The translations under genes and the position numbers were made by a program. From contig CM055097.1 of assembly GCA_029204225.1 (NCBI GenBank), forward strand, positions 41,146,028 to 41,210,027: a stretch of 64,000 nt of DNA, in the 5' to 3' direction. Positions 34,001 to 44,445 of this stretch are shown here, one piece after another. The notes beneath the pieces are model-generated. The model had not been told where the DNA came from, searched no databases, and saw only the letters and a list, made by a program, of their open reading frames with translations. The stretch is from Diphasiastrum complanatum (taxonomy: Eukaryota > Streptophyta > Lycopodiopsida > Lycopodiales > Lycopodiaceae). Positions within the stretch are counted from its first letter, which is position 1. The number at the start of each line of letters is the position of its first letter.

Positions 34001-36042
34001 GATTGATCTAACAACTCCTTCACAAATGTTTCAGGGAAACCTATATCTGATATCTTTGACTCTACCTCTAAACTCTGATGCGCATTGTTTGATACAGCAC
34101 TCTCCCTATCCACGTCCTTGGCCTTATCCTCTTCATCCTTTCCAAAGTGGGGCTCTATCTCCACTGGTGTTGTAGCCTCCTCCTGCCTATGATCAACAAC
34201 CGCCTCTGACTGTGGTCCAGACTCTTCCAATGATGCCACAGGAATCTTTGTTGAAGAGGTAAAATCTGTTAAGCTTGCAGCTTCAAACGTATTCTTTGCT
34301 TCCTCCACAAGCAGCACCGAAGTCTCATCCGTGCCACCCTCAGATCTCTTTCTATCAGGTGCTAGATCTGAAATTTGCGTTTGATCCCCTGTTTCTGAAG
34401 TAATCTGATTTTCATCGTCATGCACTTCGGCTGGTTCAGGCTTTGCCACTCTTGCTTCATTTGCTACCTGCAAACCTCCTTCGAATTCCTCACCTCCATC
34501 TCTGGCCTCAAAATTCTGCGCAGCCGACACATTTTCAAAATGATTCGAAACAGATGTGTCTAGCTTTCCTAATTCTGTCTCTTCCTTCCGCTCCTCGAAT
34601 GCAGGCTCTACGACTTCCTTCGCACTGGCTTCTACTTCTCCCTCCTTTGCCTCCCGATGCTCAGAATATTCGTGCTTTGTCTTCTTATGTTCAGATTCTT
34701 CCTCTGGGTGTTCAGGCTCTGAATGTCGCTCCTCCTGCTTCTGAGGCTCTAAATCAGCTTGCTTTAGCTCCTGCAGATCTTCCTCCTTTGGCTTCTGAGG
34801 TTCTGAATCTTCTTCCTTTAAATTCTGGGGTTCCAACTTCAACGCTTCCGACGCTGCAGATTCAGATCCTTCCTTACTGCCTTCTTGGAGATCAGCCTCT
34901 TGCTCGGTTTCTTCTCCTCCTAAATCAACAATTTCTTCTAAAATATCAGAGGGTATGTTTTCATTTCCATGCAATTGTTGCTTCTCAGAGTTATGATCCA
35001 AATAATGTTCTACTTCTGCTCCAGCTTTTTCTTCATCTGTAACAGTCTTGCTTAAGACAGATTCAGATTCAGGAAAAGAACGGTTCTCGCCTTCTGACTC
35101 GATCTCATCGGCGCAGGCAATCCGAAGTCCTTGTGCAGATTGAGGAATAGCAACATGTGATTGTTCTTCCACATGCTGACCTTCCAAATCTGCGCCATCT
35201 TCATCTGCCTCAATTTCCGCCCTTCCAGCCTCCCCTGCCTCTTCCTCAATGGAACCATCCTCATCACTATTGTTGAGCGGATCATCTTCGGCTGTGACCT
35301 TGGCGACTGGCCTCGACACAAGGGTTTCATCTCCCTGTGCAAAATCTTCCCCTCCATTGATACGGATGCCGCCATTCCCATTTGCAGAAACAGAGCCATT
35401 CTGCACCAATGGCACAAGCAATTCCAAAATGTTCCTCACAGCTGCATCATCAGCAGAGAGGCCATTCCTCTCTGCAATTCGATCCACGCGAGCTCTGAAA
35501 TCCTCCGCCGTCTCACTGCTCGATATCACCGACATATCCAGAGACAAAACACCGCTATTCAGCTCATTCAAGCGCATGAGCGCACCCTGCTGCGCTGCCT
35601 CCAGGCCACTCCAAACCCCAGGAGTAGAATAAGATCCAACAGGAGAACCCTTAGGGCTTGAAAACGCATCATTGCTGGCAGTGGAAGACTCGGCCATGCG
35701 TTCCAGAGCACTGTCAAAGCTTTCCGCGCTGCCGAAGCTCCCCTCGCCATCGCCAATCTCCTCCGTCTCATCCGCCTCATCCGAAATGCGTGCGCGGATG
35801 GCCACCCGCACCGGCCCAGCCTCAAATCCCTCACCTCCCTTCCCATCATCCTCAAATTGCGCCTCCTGCAGCAGCATATCACCATCAAAGGACTCGCCGT
35901 CCTCAGAAGATGATGGGGCAGCATCTATCCTGCCCTCATGCTCCTGCTCCTGCTCCTTGCCATCAGCGGCATCCACAGAAAAGCTTTTGGAGAGTGCTGG
36001 TTGAGGAGGAGCAGCGGAATCGTCAACCCTGGTGGCCTCCAT
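31078..36042 (-). CDS. TOC159: Toc159-class chloroplast preprotein import receptor GTPase, 1654 aa, intronless
   Basis: Three-part Toc159 architecture. Residues 1-about 1000 form a very acidic, low-complexity A-domain, with a Glu/Lys/Pro repeat tract (EPQ/EPQKP-type units) at about 397-467. Residues about 1015-1285 form the AIG1/TRAFAC G-domain with P-loop GKTGVGKS (1029-1036) and G3 motif DTPGL (1076-1080). Residues about 1286-1654 form the membrane-anchoring M-domain, ending GNRLFSSSQSN. In the outer plastid envelope this GTPase recognises transit peptides and works with Toc34 and Toc75 (family knowledge). I start at the ATG 36042 (GCGATGG, good context); an in-frame TTG at 36051 is not a plant start. 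At 1654 residues it is longer than Arabidopsis Toc159, mainly from the A-domain. A single-exon CDS is usual for the family. Subtype (159 versus 132/120) is not decided by eye. Confidence 0.96.
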   Translation of the reverse strand: MEATRVDDSAAPPQPALSKSFSVDAADGKEQEQEHEGRIDAAPSSSEDGESFDGDMLLQEAQFEDDGKGGEGFEAGPVRVAIRARISDEADETEEIGDGEGSFGSAESFDSALERMAESSTASNDAFSSPKGSPVGSYSTPGVWSGLEAAQQGALMRLNELNSGVLSLDMSVISSSETAEDFRARVDRIAERNGLSADDAAVRNILELLVPLVQNGSVSANGNGGIRINGGEDFAQGDETLVSRPVAKVTAEDDPLNNSDEDGSIEEEAGEAGRAEIEADEDGADLEGQHVEEQSHVAIPQSAQGLRIACADEIESEGENRSFPESESVLSKTVTDEEKAGAEVEHYLDHNSEKQQLHGNENIPSDILEEIVDLGGEETEQEADLQEGSKEGSESAASEALKLEPQNLKEEDSEPQKPKEEDLQELKQADLEPQKQEERHSEPEHPEEESEHKKTKHEYSEHREAKEGEVEASAKEVVEPAFEERKEETELGKLDTSVSNHFENVSAAQNFEARDGGEEFEGGLQVANEARVAKPEPAEVHDDENQITSETGDQTQISDLAPDRKRSEGGTDETSVLLVEEAKNTFEAASLTDFTSSTKIPVASLEESGPQSEAVVDHRQEEATTPVEIEPHFGKDEEDKAKDVDRESAVSNNAHQSLEVESKISDIGFPETFVKELLDQSVKQDHEPEKQPETIEAGDEPEVDEHVKLQVKDDKFTDSQAIEDPQLKLHDMVLSTKDAHGDSKPIEGERGLIKDNAVDQPIKSVPEEKSDRNLPAVMQSEEGLKNENVLAPVVDEAKAVELLKHAGDRQLENQSIIDSLKSSAVGAAFNNEEDDDEEEESYWNDTEIADDDREDEDDDSLQRSAALAALVRAVDSSTGGTGTPSLGSAGPSLPARPAGLGRSMPSLEPAPRAVQQSSSNGVAASQPSVSVENNQPNGEANDGNAETREKLQAIRVKFLRLAHRLGQTAQNVVVAQVLYRLGLAEQLRGGRSSTRSTAFSFDRASAIAEEQEAAGQEELDFTCTIMLLGKTGVGKSATINSIFDEVKAPTNAFTYATKKVQEITGTVHGIKLRVIDTPGLLPSVADQRQNEKIMASVKRFIKRSPPDIVLYFDRLDMQSRDFGDLPLLRTITDTFGAAIWFNAIVVLTHASSAPPDGPNGVPVSYEMFVAQRSHVVQQAIRQAAGDTRLMNPVSLVENHPACRTNRAGERVLPNGQVWKPQLLLLSFASKILADANSLLKLQESTPGKPFGTRSRVPPLPFLLSSLLQSRAQLKMPEEQIGEEDESDEDVEDEESDDEADYDELPPFRRLSKEEIGELDKEQRRLYFEELEDREKLFQKKQWKEELRRRKEMKKRMATAQRADMPPADELYDEDGAKSAAVPVALPDMALPPTFDSDNPGHRYRYLETASQWLVRPVLETHGWDHDSGYDGLNVEKMLIVGNKVPVSISGQITKDKKEANLTLESAASLKHGVGKVTLAGFDVQTMGKDLSYTLRSETRFSNFKRNKTIAGLAVTMLGDTIAAGMKLEDRLTLGKRLKLVMNGGAITGRGDVAYGGTLEITVRDKDYPISRTLSTLGFSVMDWHGDLAIGGNMQSQVMLGKTMMVARANLNNRGAGQISIRASSSEQFQMALIGIIPIVRALFGNRLFSSSQSN

Positions 36043-36055
36043 CGCTGCCAAGCAT
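36023..36055 (-). promoter_or_regulatory. uORF overlapping the Toc159 start codon
   Basis: An ATG at 36055 opens a 10-codon frame (MLGSDGGHQG) that ends with TGA at 36023, downstream of the main ATG at 36042 in another frame. Its context (TTTATGC) is weak and that of the main start is strong, so leaky scanning would be expected. It matters only if transcription starts upstream of 36055. Confidence 0.6.
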
Positions 36056-36290
36056 AAACCCTAGCAAACGACAGAAACTGCTTCCTTCCCTTTCCGATCC
36101 TCCTTCCAGAAAAGAAAGACTTGCTCTTCCTTCCTTGCTCAGCTTAATTCTTAGTTAGTGCCAAGCAAGCTCCTCTCATCTTCATCATTCTCTCTCGCTC
36201 GATCGCTCCCTCCCTCTCTCTCTCTCTCTCGCTCTCACAGGAAGCAACAACAAAGGAAGGAAAAACCCTCTCTCGCCCTCTCGCCCTTGC
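36043..36290 (-). promoter_or_regulatory. Presumed 5' UTR/promoter-proximal region of Toc159, GA-rich
   Basis: On the transcribed strand this region is GA-rich, with a (GA)n tract at 36211-36231 and further GAGAGCGA runs. Such tracts are common in plant 5' UTRs. No TATA box was identified with confidence. Confidence 0.4.
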
Positions 36291-38009
36291 CATGATGACG
36301 GCACGCCAGACCAGAGACCAGACCTATGGTGCTTCTGAAGGAACGCCGACCTTTAAAGCCCCTCCCCGTTGGATGCTAGCAACGTGTCACATTTGCCACT
36401 TGGTGATTTCTAATTGGTCTTATGATAAAGACGTGGCAAAATCTGAATGCTGCCCTGGAACACCAAAATCTGTGTGTGAAAAAGAGAGAGTATGTATATG
36501 TGTGGGTGGGGGTGTGTGTGTGATCTCTCACAAAAGGCTTTTAGGGTGAATATTCATGACCAACCACACCACATCCTATCCATTCATCCTATCTACTTTT
36601 TTTTTTTTTTTTTTTTTTTTTTCGGGGGCCCGGGGGGAAGCGGCAAGAGACATTGTGGGAAAGTTCTCACAAGTCCCAATCTGTAAGAGAAAACATGTGC
36701 ACGAGATATATAGTCCATGACATTTATTAGCTTTGCGACTCTGTATGTTGTTTCTCTCAAAGATGATTCTTCTATGTGAGTTTGAGCTAAAAAAGATTTC
36801 CCCTTTTCCCATTGCCTTCCAATTGCCCCTTTTCGCATTGCCTTGCAAAAGGCTAAAATACTATGTGGTGGTCAATGGAGTTTTTGCAAAAGTCAACATT
36901 AAAGTCAGTGCTCTAAATTATAAGGGTATTGGTGCACAAAATGTTTTGTCACAAAGCTAAGAACTTTATTGCAAGAACTTTTTAGATGCACCTATAATAT
37001 ATATGCAAGTCATAAATATCAAAAATTCATGTTTCTCTCTTTTTCTTGTATGCATGTCCACATTTTAGATGCACATCTATATGCAAGTTATAGACACCAA
37101 AAAAATAATTTCTTGCATGCATGGGCCAATCACTCAGCCTCCAGCCTCCATGACATACATCATCATCTCATCAACAATTATCATCAAATTAAAAATATTT
37201 ATATCGATTCACCAAATCATTTCATATATGTCTTTGGCCTTGCGGGATGAACATGAAAGTGAGCATGCTTCATGCTTAGATTCCACGAGCATCCATACAT
37301 GCATAGCAGAAGTAATGCACTGTATGCATGCACTATTTTTGCACATGCGCAGTAGCATGTGGCTTTTGCATGCTACATGCAACATACATGCTATTTGTTG
37401 GCCATGAATCAACATTTGCATTGGGACACAAGCAAGATGAGGATGCAATTCCTTGTTTGAGGGATGTGTTTGAGGATCATGCAAGGTATCATCCCATCTC
37501 TTGACATGATAAATATTCAAATATTAAAATAATCATAATTATTGTCAAATGAAGATTACAATTGTTGAAAATCTAAAAACCATTAATATTAAATAGTCAA
37601 TAATGAAAATTGTAGATGTTGTTTTTAAGTCCCAATTAGCATCATTCAAATCACAAATAATCAATGTTGAATTCTAAAATTATGAGAATTTAAATTTCAA
37701 AGTGAGAAAAAAACGTTTCAATAATTACACCACCTTGTAAAGTTAGAAAATGATTAAATGTTAATCATCCATTCTCACTAATGGTCATTTCCCTTGTCAA
37801 ATATTTACAAATCGCAAAACAACACAATAATGGCAAGGCCCTTGTGGTATGCCACAATTTTCTTGTTTTATTGTTGTTGTATCTCTACCCACACACTTTA
37901 AATCAAAGTTTAATCCTTGAGATAAGATGTTAACCACTATGTTGCAAAAAATGAAAAAACTATCTATGTTGAGTTAGGGGGTTTGATAAATTTTTATATG
38001 TCCATCTAT
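36291..38009. other. Upstream non-coding region with CATGCA-rich stretch
   Basis: 36597-36622 is a run of 26 T followed by cgggggcccgggggg. From about 37050 to 37395, CATGC/GCATG motifs (RY-type) are unusually dense. 37801-37870 contains a 6-bp-arm hairpin, ttgtggtatgccacaa (37842-37857), in a context similar to 57765-57800. No protein-coding gene is visible. Confidence 0.4.
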
Positions 38010-38617
38010 GTGTGAGTAGGTGATAGGGCCAATTTTGGCTTAGGAGGCAACTCCAGTAAGTACACTTGTAATTCAATGATTAGGCCAAAAGTTACATTTG
38101 ATGTGGCTCGAGCTAGCTTAGGCTTGCTACAAGTGTCAAGATTAGGTTGGATATGTGACTCATCCCTATGTGTTGGCATGAGATCTAGTGACCAATCAAA
38201 AGAGAGATTTTCACTCAAGTTTGAGGACTCATAAGTCACTAAACCAATCATATTTAGAGGAGGAGAATAAGGGGTCCAATGAAAATCAAACATTCCCTAC
38301 CTCGAGTTCCTATTAGAGGACGTGATAGGGTCATTTGTACTTGAATTTTTTGGAGTTAATGAGATATGCTATTTCTTTTAGTCAAATTGGTTTTCTCTGT
38401 CTACTCGAGAACAAGGCTTTTCCACACTTAGTTTTTTTCTTTGACAAGTCTCCTCACATGTGAATGTACTTGTTTGTTTGATATATGCATGTTACAAAGT
38501 GCTCTTGCCTTAGTTTTTTGAGATAGATCTTGGATTCAATCTATACTTGATCCTTGTTCAATCACCAAGTCTTAGGAGATCATAATTTGGGCACTCCCAC
38601 ACGTGTGAAATTCAACA
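38010..38617 (+). repeat. 5' LTR (3' portion) of Copia F
   Basis: It ends TTCAACA immediately before a PBS. It contains CACATGTG at 38455 and the 10-bp palindrome CACACGTGTG at 38598-38607. Its left part shares gatagggccaattttggct with 21330. The exact left terminus was not found. Confidence 0.65.
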
Positions 38618-38630
38618 TGGTATCAGAGCC
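38618..38630 (+). other. Primer-binding site of Copia F
   Basis: TGGTATCAGAGCC directly follows the LTR terminus CA; complementary to initiator Met-tRNA. The leader 38631-39338 that follows has no gene. Confidence 0.9.
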
Positions 38631-39338
38631 TACCTAAGATATCCATGCATACATCAAGAGTGATGTGAAAATTTGCTTTGAAATCAAGGGGGAGTGTAGT
38701 TGCATCTCCCTTGCTATCTTTGAGATTTTTGGATCAAGAAGGGTCATTATCACATTGATTGGACCTAATCTAGTACTGTATAGAATTCAGTGCTCAAACA
38801 CGTGTGATGATCAACCAACTTTGACTTTTTGGTTCTCCTCCAAGATAGATCCAAAATCCATGCTTGATAGCTTGCTAATAGAGTCAAGATTGTGTTATTG
38901 GATGTGCCAATCAAAAGTTATAGCCAATTGAATCAAGGTGGTTAGGGCATCCAACATGGTTGGACACATTTTGTTTGACTCATATCTTGCTTGTTTGATC
39001 CAAAAAACTCAAGAAATAGCTTGCCAATCTTGTCTATTTGAGATCTAGACAATTTTTTTGAGGTCATAGCCGCATAGTTTCATACAATCCATTTGTATTT
39101 GAGTCATTTGTGGATGTTTTGAGTGCTTTCCATGTGCTTGAAAGAGTTTGACCCAAAAATTATTCATACTTCACCTTTGATTGAAAGTTTGATCTAGTTT
39201 GAGAGAGATTGGTAGAGCTAGTGAGATTGATCTCACACCTAGTTGCAAGATCTCATCTTGGAGTTGTAGCGCACCTTTATTGGATCCATTATTGAACAAC
39301 CTTTTGTAGTCCATTACAAGATATCTTTTCAACTTTTC

Positions 39339-39720
39339 ATGGCATCCATGGGATCCTTTCTCTTGGAGCATAGTGAGAGATTATCTACCTCCAATTACTC
39401 TATTTGGAAGGTAAGGATGGAGTCAATTTTGATCCTCCAAGATGTAATGGATATTGTCCTTGGACTTGAGGAGGAGCCTCAAGTGCTTCAAGAAGTCCAA
39501 AGGAACAAGAAAAGAGCTCTAATGGCTCTTCACTACATCAAGATGAATGTTTCTAATGAAGTTTTGAGAGAAATTGGTGCTTGCACCTCGGCCAAGGAGG
39601 CTTGGGACACACTCAAAGCCATTTATGAGGCCAAGAATACCTCTAGAGTCCTTACTCAAAGGAATCAAATCTTCCAAAGTTTTCAAAGGAGTGAGTGCTT
39701 CCAATTATGTATTGAGAGTC
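39339..39720 (+). pseudogene. Copia F gag, 5' part only
   Basis: The ATG at 39339 starts MASMGSFLLEHSERLSTSN, a UBN2-type Gag very like that of E. The frame shifts at about 39690 and matching sequence (NYVLRVKD) ends near 39715. 70 bp further on, the left long terminal repeat of the 10-kb element begins. The rest of this Copia is not found in continuous form. Confidence 0.85.
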
Positions 39721-39788
39721 AAAGATGTGTAGAATCGTTTCGATCCGATTGTTTGACCTGTCCGTCCGATCCACGATTATTTCCCCAA

Positions 39789-41331
39789 CACCTGTCACTA
39801 AAACTATCACCTAACTTGATGAGTAGTCTAATAAATTGTAGCTTTTTTTGAAAATTATGTGTGTAGATTTTGGATTCCAAAAAAGCAAATGATTGAATAC
39901 TACAAAAGCCTAGTTTGTCGTCTAAAGTTTACATTCAAGAAGTTTGAGTAAGTTTAAGTTTTTCTTTCGTCCATTGATTTTGGAAATTGTATGTATGTAG
40001 ATTTTGCATTTTAGATAGGCAAAACGATTGAATAACAAAAAGCCAATTTTGCAATTCAAAATCTACATTGAAAAAGTTTCAGTGATTTGAACTTTATTTT
40101 TCGTCCATCTCTTAGTAGCTTCATTGTCTCATTAGCAAATAGTATCAAATATGGTCAAAGCTCGTATATTGTATTTTGTTCTATTTTGTTTCTACTTGAG
40201 CTAGGCAATTTTAGCCATTACGGTCTTTATGACAGATATAATTTATCAATAACACCTTATCTTTATCCAATTATAATTTTGTGATTGTGTTTTCTTTTGC
40301 AGGACATCTAGAAGATGTCTTGCATATTGGATAAAGAAATGGTTGAATTTTCAGATATGCGTCCTGAAGACTACTTTATTAGTGGTTTGTGAGGATTTGA
40401 AATTGTGAATACTGAGAAACAAAGATTCTGAGATTTGGATAAAGAATTGGTTGAATTTTCAAAGATGTGTCCTGAAGACTACTTTATTGGTGGTTTGTGA
40501 TGATTTAAAAATTGTGAATACTGAGAAACAGAGATTCTGATATTTGGATCGTGAATGTTGTAAATAGTGATCGTGAATATGTGAATACTGATTGTGAACA
40601 TTGTGAATATTGATATGAAATTGCTATTGAAAAAAGGATATTGTGAGATATTAATCGTGCATATTGAGAAGATTTTGAATAGTGATTGTGAATATTCTGA
40701 ATAGTGATCATGAACATTGTGAATACTGATGTGAAATTGCAAATATTGAATTACGAATATTACAAGATATTGATTGCGAATATTGAAAATTATCGTCGTG
40801 AATATTGAGAATTTTGATATTTGGAAATACGGATCGTGAATATTGATCGTGAAGACTAATCTTGAATATTTTTAAATACTAAAATACTCTACAACGTATT
40901 CGTGATTATTATGGACTTTTTTAAATACAAATTATGAATGTTAAAATGTGATTATCCAAAATAAAGATTGTGCTTGCTAATCTTGGGGGTTTGTGGTAAA
41001 ATTCTTTTGTAGATTTCAATGAAGGTAATGATTTGGCAAGTGACGACAAGAAAACTGTGAATGGCACAAATAATAACAACTTAAGAAAAAATGTTCTTCC
41101 TTGACAAATTCAAAGCCAAAGAATAAGTTTTCTAGAAGGTCCAATGAAAGTAACAACTTGACTTTGGTACAACCTAAAGCCTCTAAGCAAACAATCAGCA
41201 CATTCAGTTCAAGATCAAGCAATTAAAGTATATGACATGCATCCCAACACTAGAGGTGGTTTATTTGTGGGTCAAATTTGGGCAAAGTATGGGAATTAGA
41301 ATAGTACAACCATGTACGGAAAATATTTGAA
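39789..41331 (+). repeat. Left terminal inverted repeat, 1543 bp
   Basis: It starts CACCTGTCACTAAAACTATC. It holds about 20 degenerate copies of TTGTGAATATTG/TCGTGAATATTG between 40390 and 40870, and a tandem duplication (about 111 bp, 40333-40443 and 40443-40553) present once in the right arm. Confidence 0.85.
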
Positions 41332-42191
41332 ATTTGATTTGACCGATGAAAGTGACGACGACACAATCACACTCTATTGACGAAAATTATCTTTTCAAAT
41401 GTACAGATTTGCAATTTTTTGATTGTGTTGCAAGCAAACTACCACAATTCAACATTTGTTTGGAATTTTTTCTCGAGATTAGTCTTCTAAAGTTTTATGA
41501 ATATTGCAAAAAAATCACACTACAAAATCTTGGAAGAAACGAACCCGCATTGGTAGCAGTAGTGGTAGTTATAGTGATTGAAGTTGGACCACATTAATTA
41601 AATCAAGACATACTAATCATAGATGGATTTGATGAGAAAGAAAAAATTGGTGTAAGCATGTCTTGATTTTTACTAGAGTGTTATTTCATGTTTTTCACAT
41701 ATACTTCATAACAAACAACTATAATGTTTTGCTTTTTTGTTTTTAGATAACCTTTTGGTCATCTCGCAGAGCTGATTACAAAAAGATTGTTGATGCATTC
41801 ATTAGGGCCCTTTTTGGACTCAAAAAGGGCCTCTTCCTTGCCGAAACAAGTTTTCTAATCATAATTAATTTAGTGCTAATCAATCCTACGTGGAACCTTT
41901 ACCTTGGGTTACCATACAAGGTGAGCAAGAGTTAAGGCCTAAATGTAGGTCTCATTTTCATAGACTGTTGTAGGTTATTTGCATAGACTATAATAGGCAA
42001 CTAATAGGTAAGTTACAAATTACAACTAGAGTAGGGTTAGTATAGGACGACCTTTCATTTTCCTAACTACAATAGGACCCTAGGGATGGAAACTAGTATA
42101 TGCCTAATAAAGCTTATATCATGGTTAGTTCACATTGAACTTTGACACCATTTGATTAAGTTATATTGTAAATTTCTACATAGATTCTTTT
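41332..42191. other. Element interior between left TIR and transposase-like frames
   Basis: An 83-codon frame at 41346-41597 has no recognisable motif; it may be a broken 5' exon of the transposase-like gene. Otherwise AT-rich, no gene seen. Confidence 0.3.
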
Positions 42192-44445
42192 GTGAAATTT
42201 GACATCTTCAAGATGACAACCAAGTATCACTTACATGTGAAGTTACAGAAGGATTATGTGACCACCAAAGCTGCATGGGGTGTTAACTTAAATCCATATG
42301 AGATGCATTGTTGGAGATTAGAAGGCAAAAAACATATTGACCTATGGGTAAGAGGTGATTCATACCCTCATAATCCACTGGTAGATGCTCTTCCTAAATT
42401 TTTCGATGTACATATTTGTTAAGGTTCGTTGGGGATGGTCAGAATGGACTGCTTGGCTATTGTCAAGCAATGGATTCTCGAAGAATCCAAGCTGAGACAT
42501 TGGAAAATACGGCAAACATTCATATCTTGAGTATGAATGACAATTTAAAGTCATTGCATGGAATAAATATGAAATTGGAGCAGGAAATAAACGGTTTGAA
42601 AATAGAGCTTGTTAGTTCTGTCGCAAAAATTGAAGAATTGCAATCTTCAATCAGTATATTTCAGAGGACAATACATGGCTTACAACGAAAGTGTAGAGTC
42701 TCGATGGATCAGCAAGCACAAAATGAAAACACTAAGAGACACAAACTAGAAGCTTTGGCACCAGGTAGTGGTGCCAGTAAAAGACGTATGAGGGACACAA
42801 AAGAGTTCTTGCAGAAGATGGTTGGAAAAGATTTTATTGCCGAAAAATATATGAAACATTTTTTGAAGGGTAAAGATTTGATTAAGATTGTGGAAGATGA
42901 AACAAGTGATCCAATTCTCTTGAGAATTGCAAAAAAGCTAGAAGACAAGTTCAAGCCAAATCCAAATGTTAAAGAGATGGTGTATGCATGTGACCAAGGA
43001 GGTGTGAGTCACAAGGGGTGTAGAGCTTTGAAGAAGTATATGAAACGCTCTGACAAAAATGGGTTAAAATGCCATCAAATAATACCTACTTATAAACTTG
43101 TTGAATCCGTCAAACGAGAATGCAATTTGATTTTGCTCTCTGAATTAGGAGAGTTTCAGCATATTGAGGATTCTTTTATAGTAACCAATAAGAAGAAAGG
43201 ACCTCCTACGTGTTTTCATTATCATCAAGGCAACAATATATTCTTAGATATGGAAAAGATCCAAGCGATGATGATCCGACATTACGAAGTTAAAACAAAT
43301 GGTAAGAACATTTATTGTGGATTTCGGTTTTCAATTGTATGCTTTTCTTCAACTAATATGTTTTCGTAATGAAATTTTTGTTTTACAGATTGCGGGGGTA
43401 AATTTATATTTGTTATTAAGTTGGACGAAGCAGAAATCGTAAAAGGGCGTAAACTTGAACGTGTCACAATCACCTGATGAATCGTGAATTGCAACAGTTT
43501 GGCGGAAGTTATTGTAAAGAATTTAGCATGCAATCCGGAAATCACATATGGTGGATAGCTGCATTTAAAGTTCTTAAGGAGTCTCACGACATACTGGAGT
43601 GGCTATTTGAAAAGTGTAGTAGATCTAAGATAATACATGCACAAAATGAAGGCAAATTGCTCAATGTTGAAGGAGAAAGCTTTGTTGTAGAATGGCACCT
43701 AGCTGCTGATTTGAAGACCTTGAAATGCATGTACGGTTGTGGTCTCGGTGCAAATGCAAAGAATTTTTGTATATATTGTATGTTTGAATCTGGGCAAAAC
43801 AAAAGTATTTTGAATTGCAACCAACGTCTTGCACCAAATAGGCACAATCTAGACAAAGCTTGGAGTCCTGTGTTAAACATTCCTCTCGAAAGAGTCCATT
43901 TTTGCACAATGCATGGTGAATTACGAATCCTGGACAAATTATTATTTTTGCATTGTTGTTACGCATGGAACATGAAGCCCAAATTAAGAGCAGATGTTAG
44001 CATTAGAAATCTAGAGATAATTTTATCTGATATGGGAGTGCATGGGGGCCATGTGAGTCGTACCAAAGACGTTGAGATGAGTGGAAAAACGCAAGATGTT
44101 CCAGCAAAAGTTTCCATGGGTGGTGCGAAAGCGAGACACTTATTGTCAAATCATACTGCACGTGAAAGCAGTGTTGAATGGGAGTACTGAAAAAAAATAT
44201 GTCAATGCACAACAAATATTGGCTCAAATCCTCGCATGGCAAGTACACGTGCTAAGGTTTGGCAAGCATTTGATGCCTTGTTACAAACTATCAACAAAAA
44301 GATTGTGAGAGATGAATATTTGGATAGATACGCAAGAGTCCGAGTTGGAAAGAGATGGATGCCGAGGACACCGACATCCAATGTTTTGGAAAACAACACC
44401 AGAGAAGCTACGGAAACTAATGAGATGGAACAATCATGTACATGA
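42192..44445 (+). pseudogene. Transposase-like gene of the long-TIR element, broken
   Basis: A frame at 42192-42422 is followed by 42416-43301, then a GT-AG intron 43302-43388 (GTAAGA...TTTACAG), a second exon, a one-base lesion at about 43475, and a frame from 43477 to 44190. A TGA at 44188 is followed by 84 more codons in frame to 44445. The N-terminal part has a coiled coil (LKSLHGINMKLEQEINGLK). The C-terminal part has KFIFVIKLDEAEI (Asp codon 43424-43426), FVVEWHLAADLKTL (Asp codon 43708-43710), a CMYGC...CIYC zinc-ligand cluster, and PVLNIPLERV followed by MHGELRILDKLL (Glu codon 43918-43920). Strand-Asp, Asp, zinc insertion and Glu could form an RNase H-like catalytic core. From memory, a similar order occurs in uncharacterised proteins of invertebrate genomes. 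This is inference; no family is assigned. Confidence 0.55.

Noticed and set aside
34443-35661. Long open frames antisense to the Toc159 A-domain (34443-35042, 35161-35661 and others, +)
   Set aside because: They mirror the biased GAG/GAA codons of the acidic domain on the other strand; no start context, motif or splice signal supports them.
36043-36051. Upstream in-frame start (TTG at 36051) for Toc159
   Set aside because: TTG is not a normal plant nuclear start; the ATG at 36042 is in good context and gives the expected N-terminus.
40390-40870. Possible CRISPR-like array
   Set aside because: Units are short, degenerate, without regular unique spacers, and lie within a plant transposon arm.
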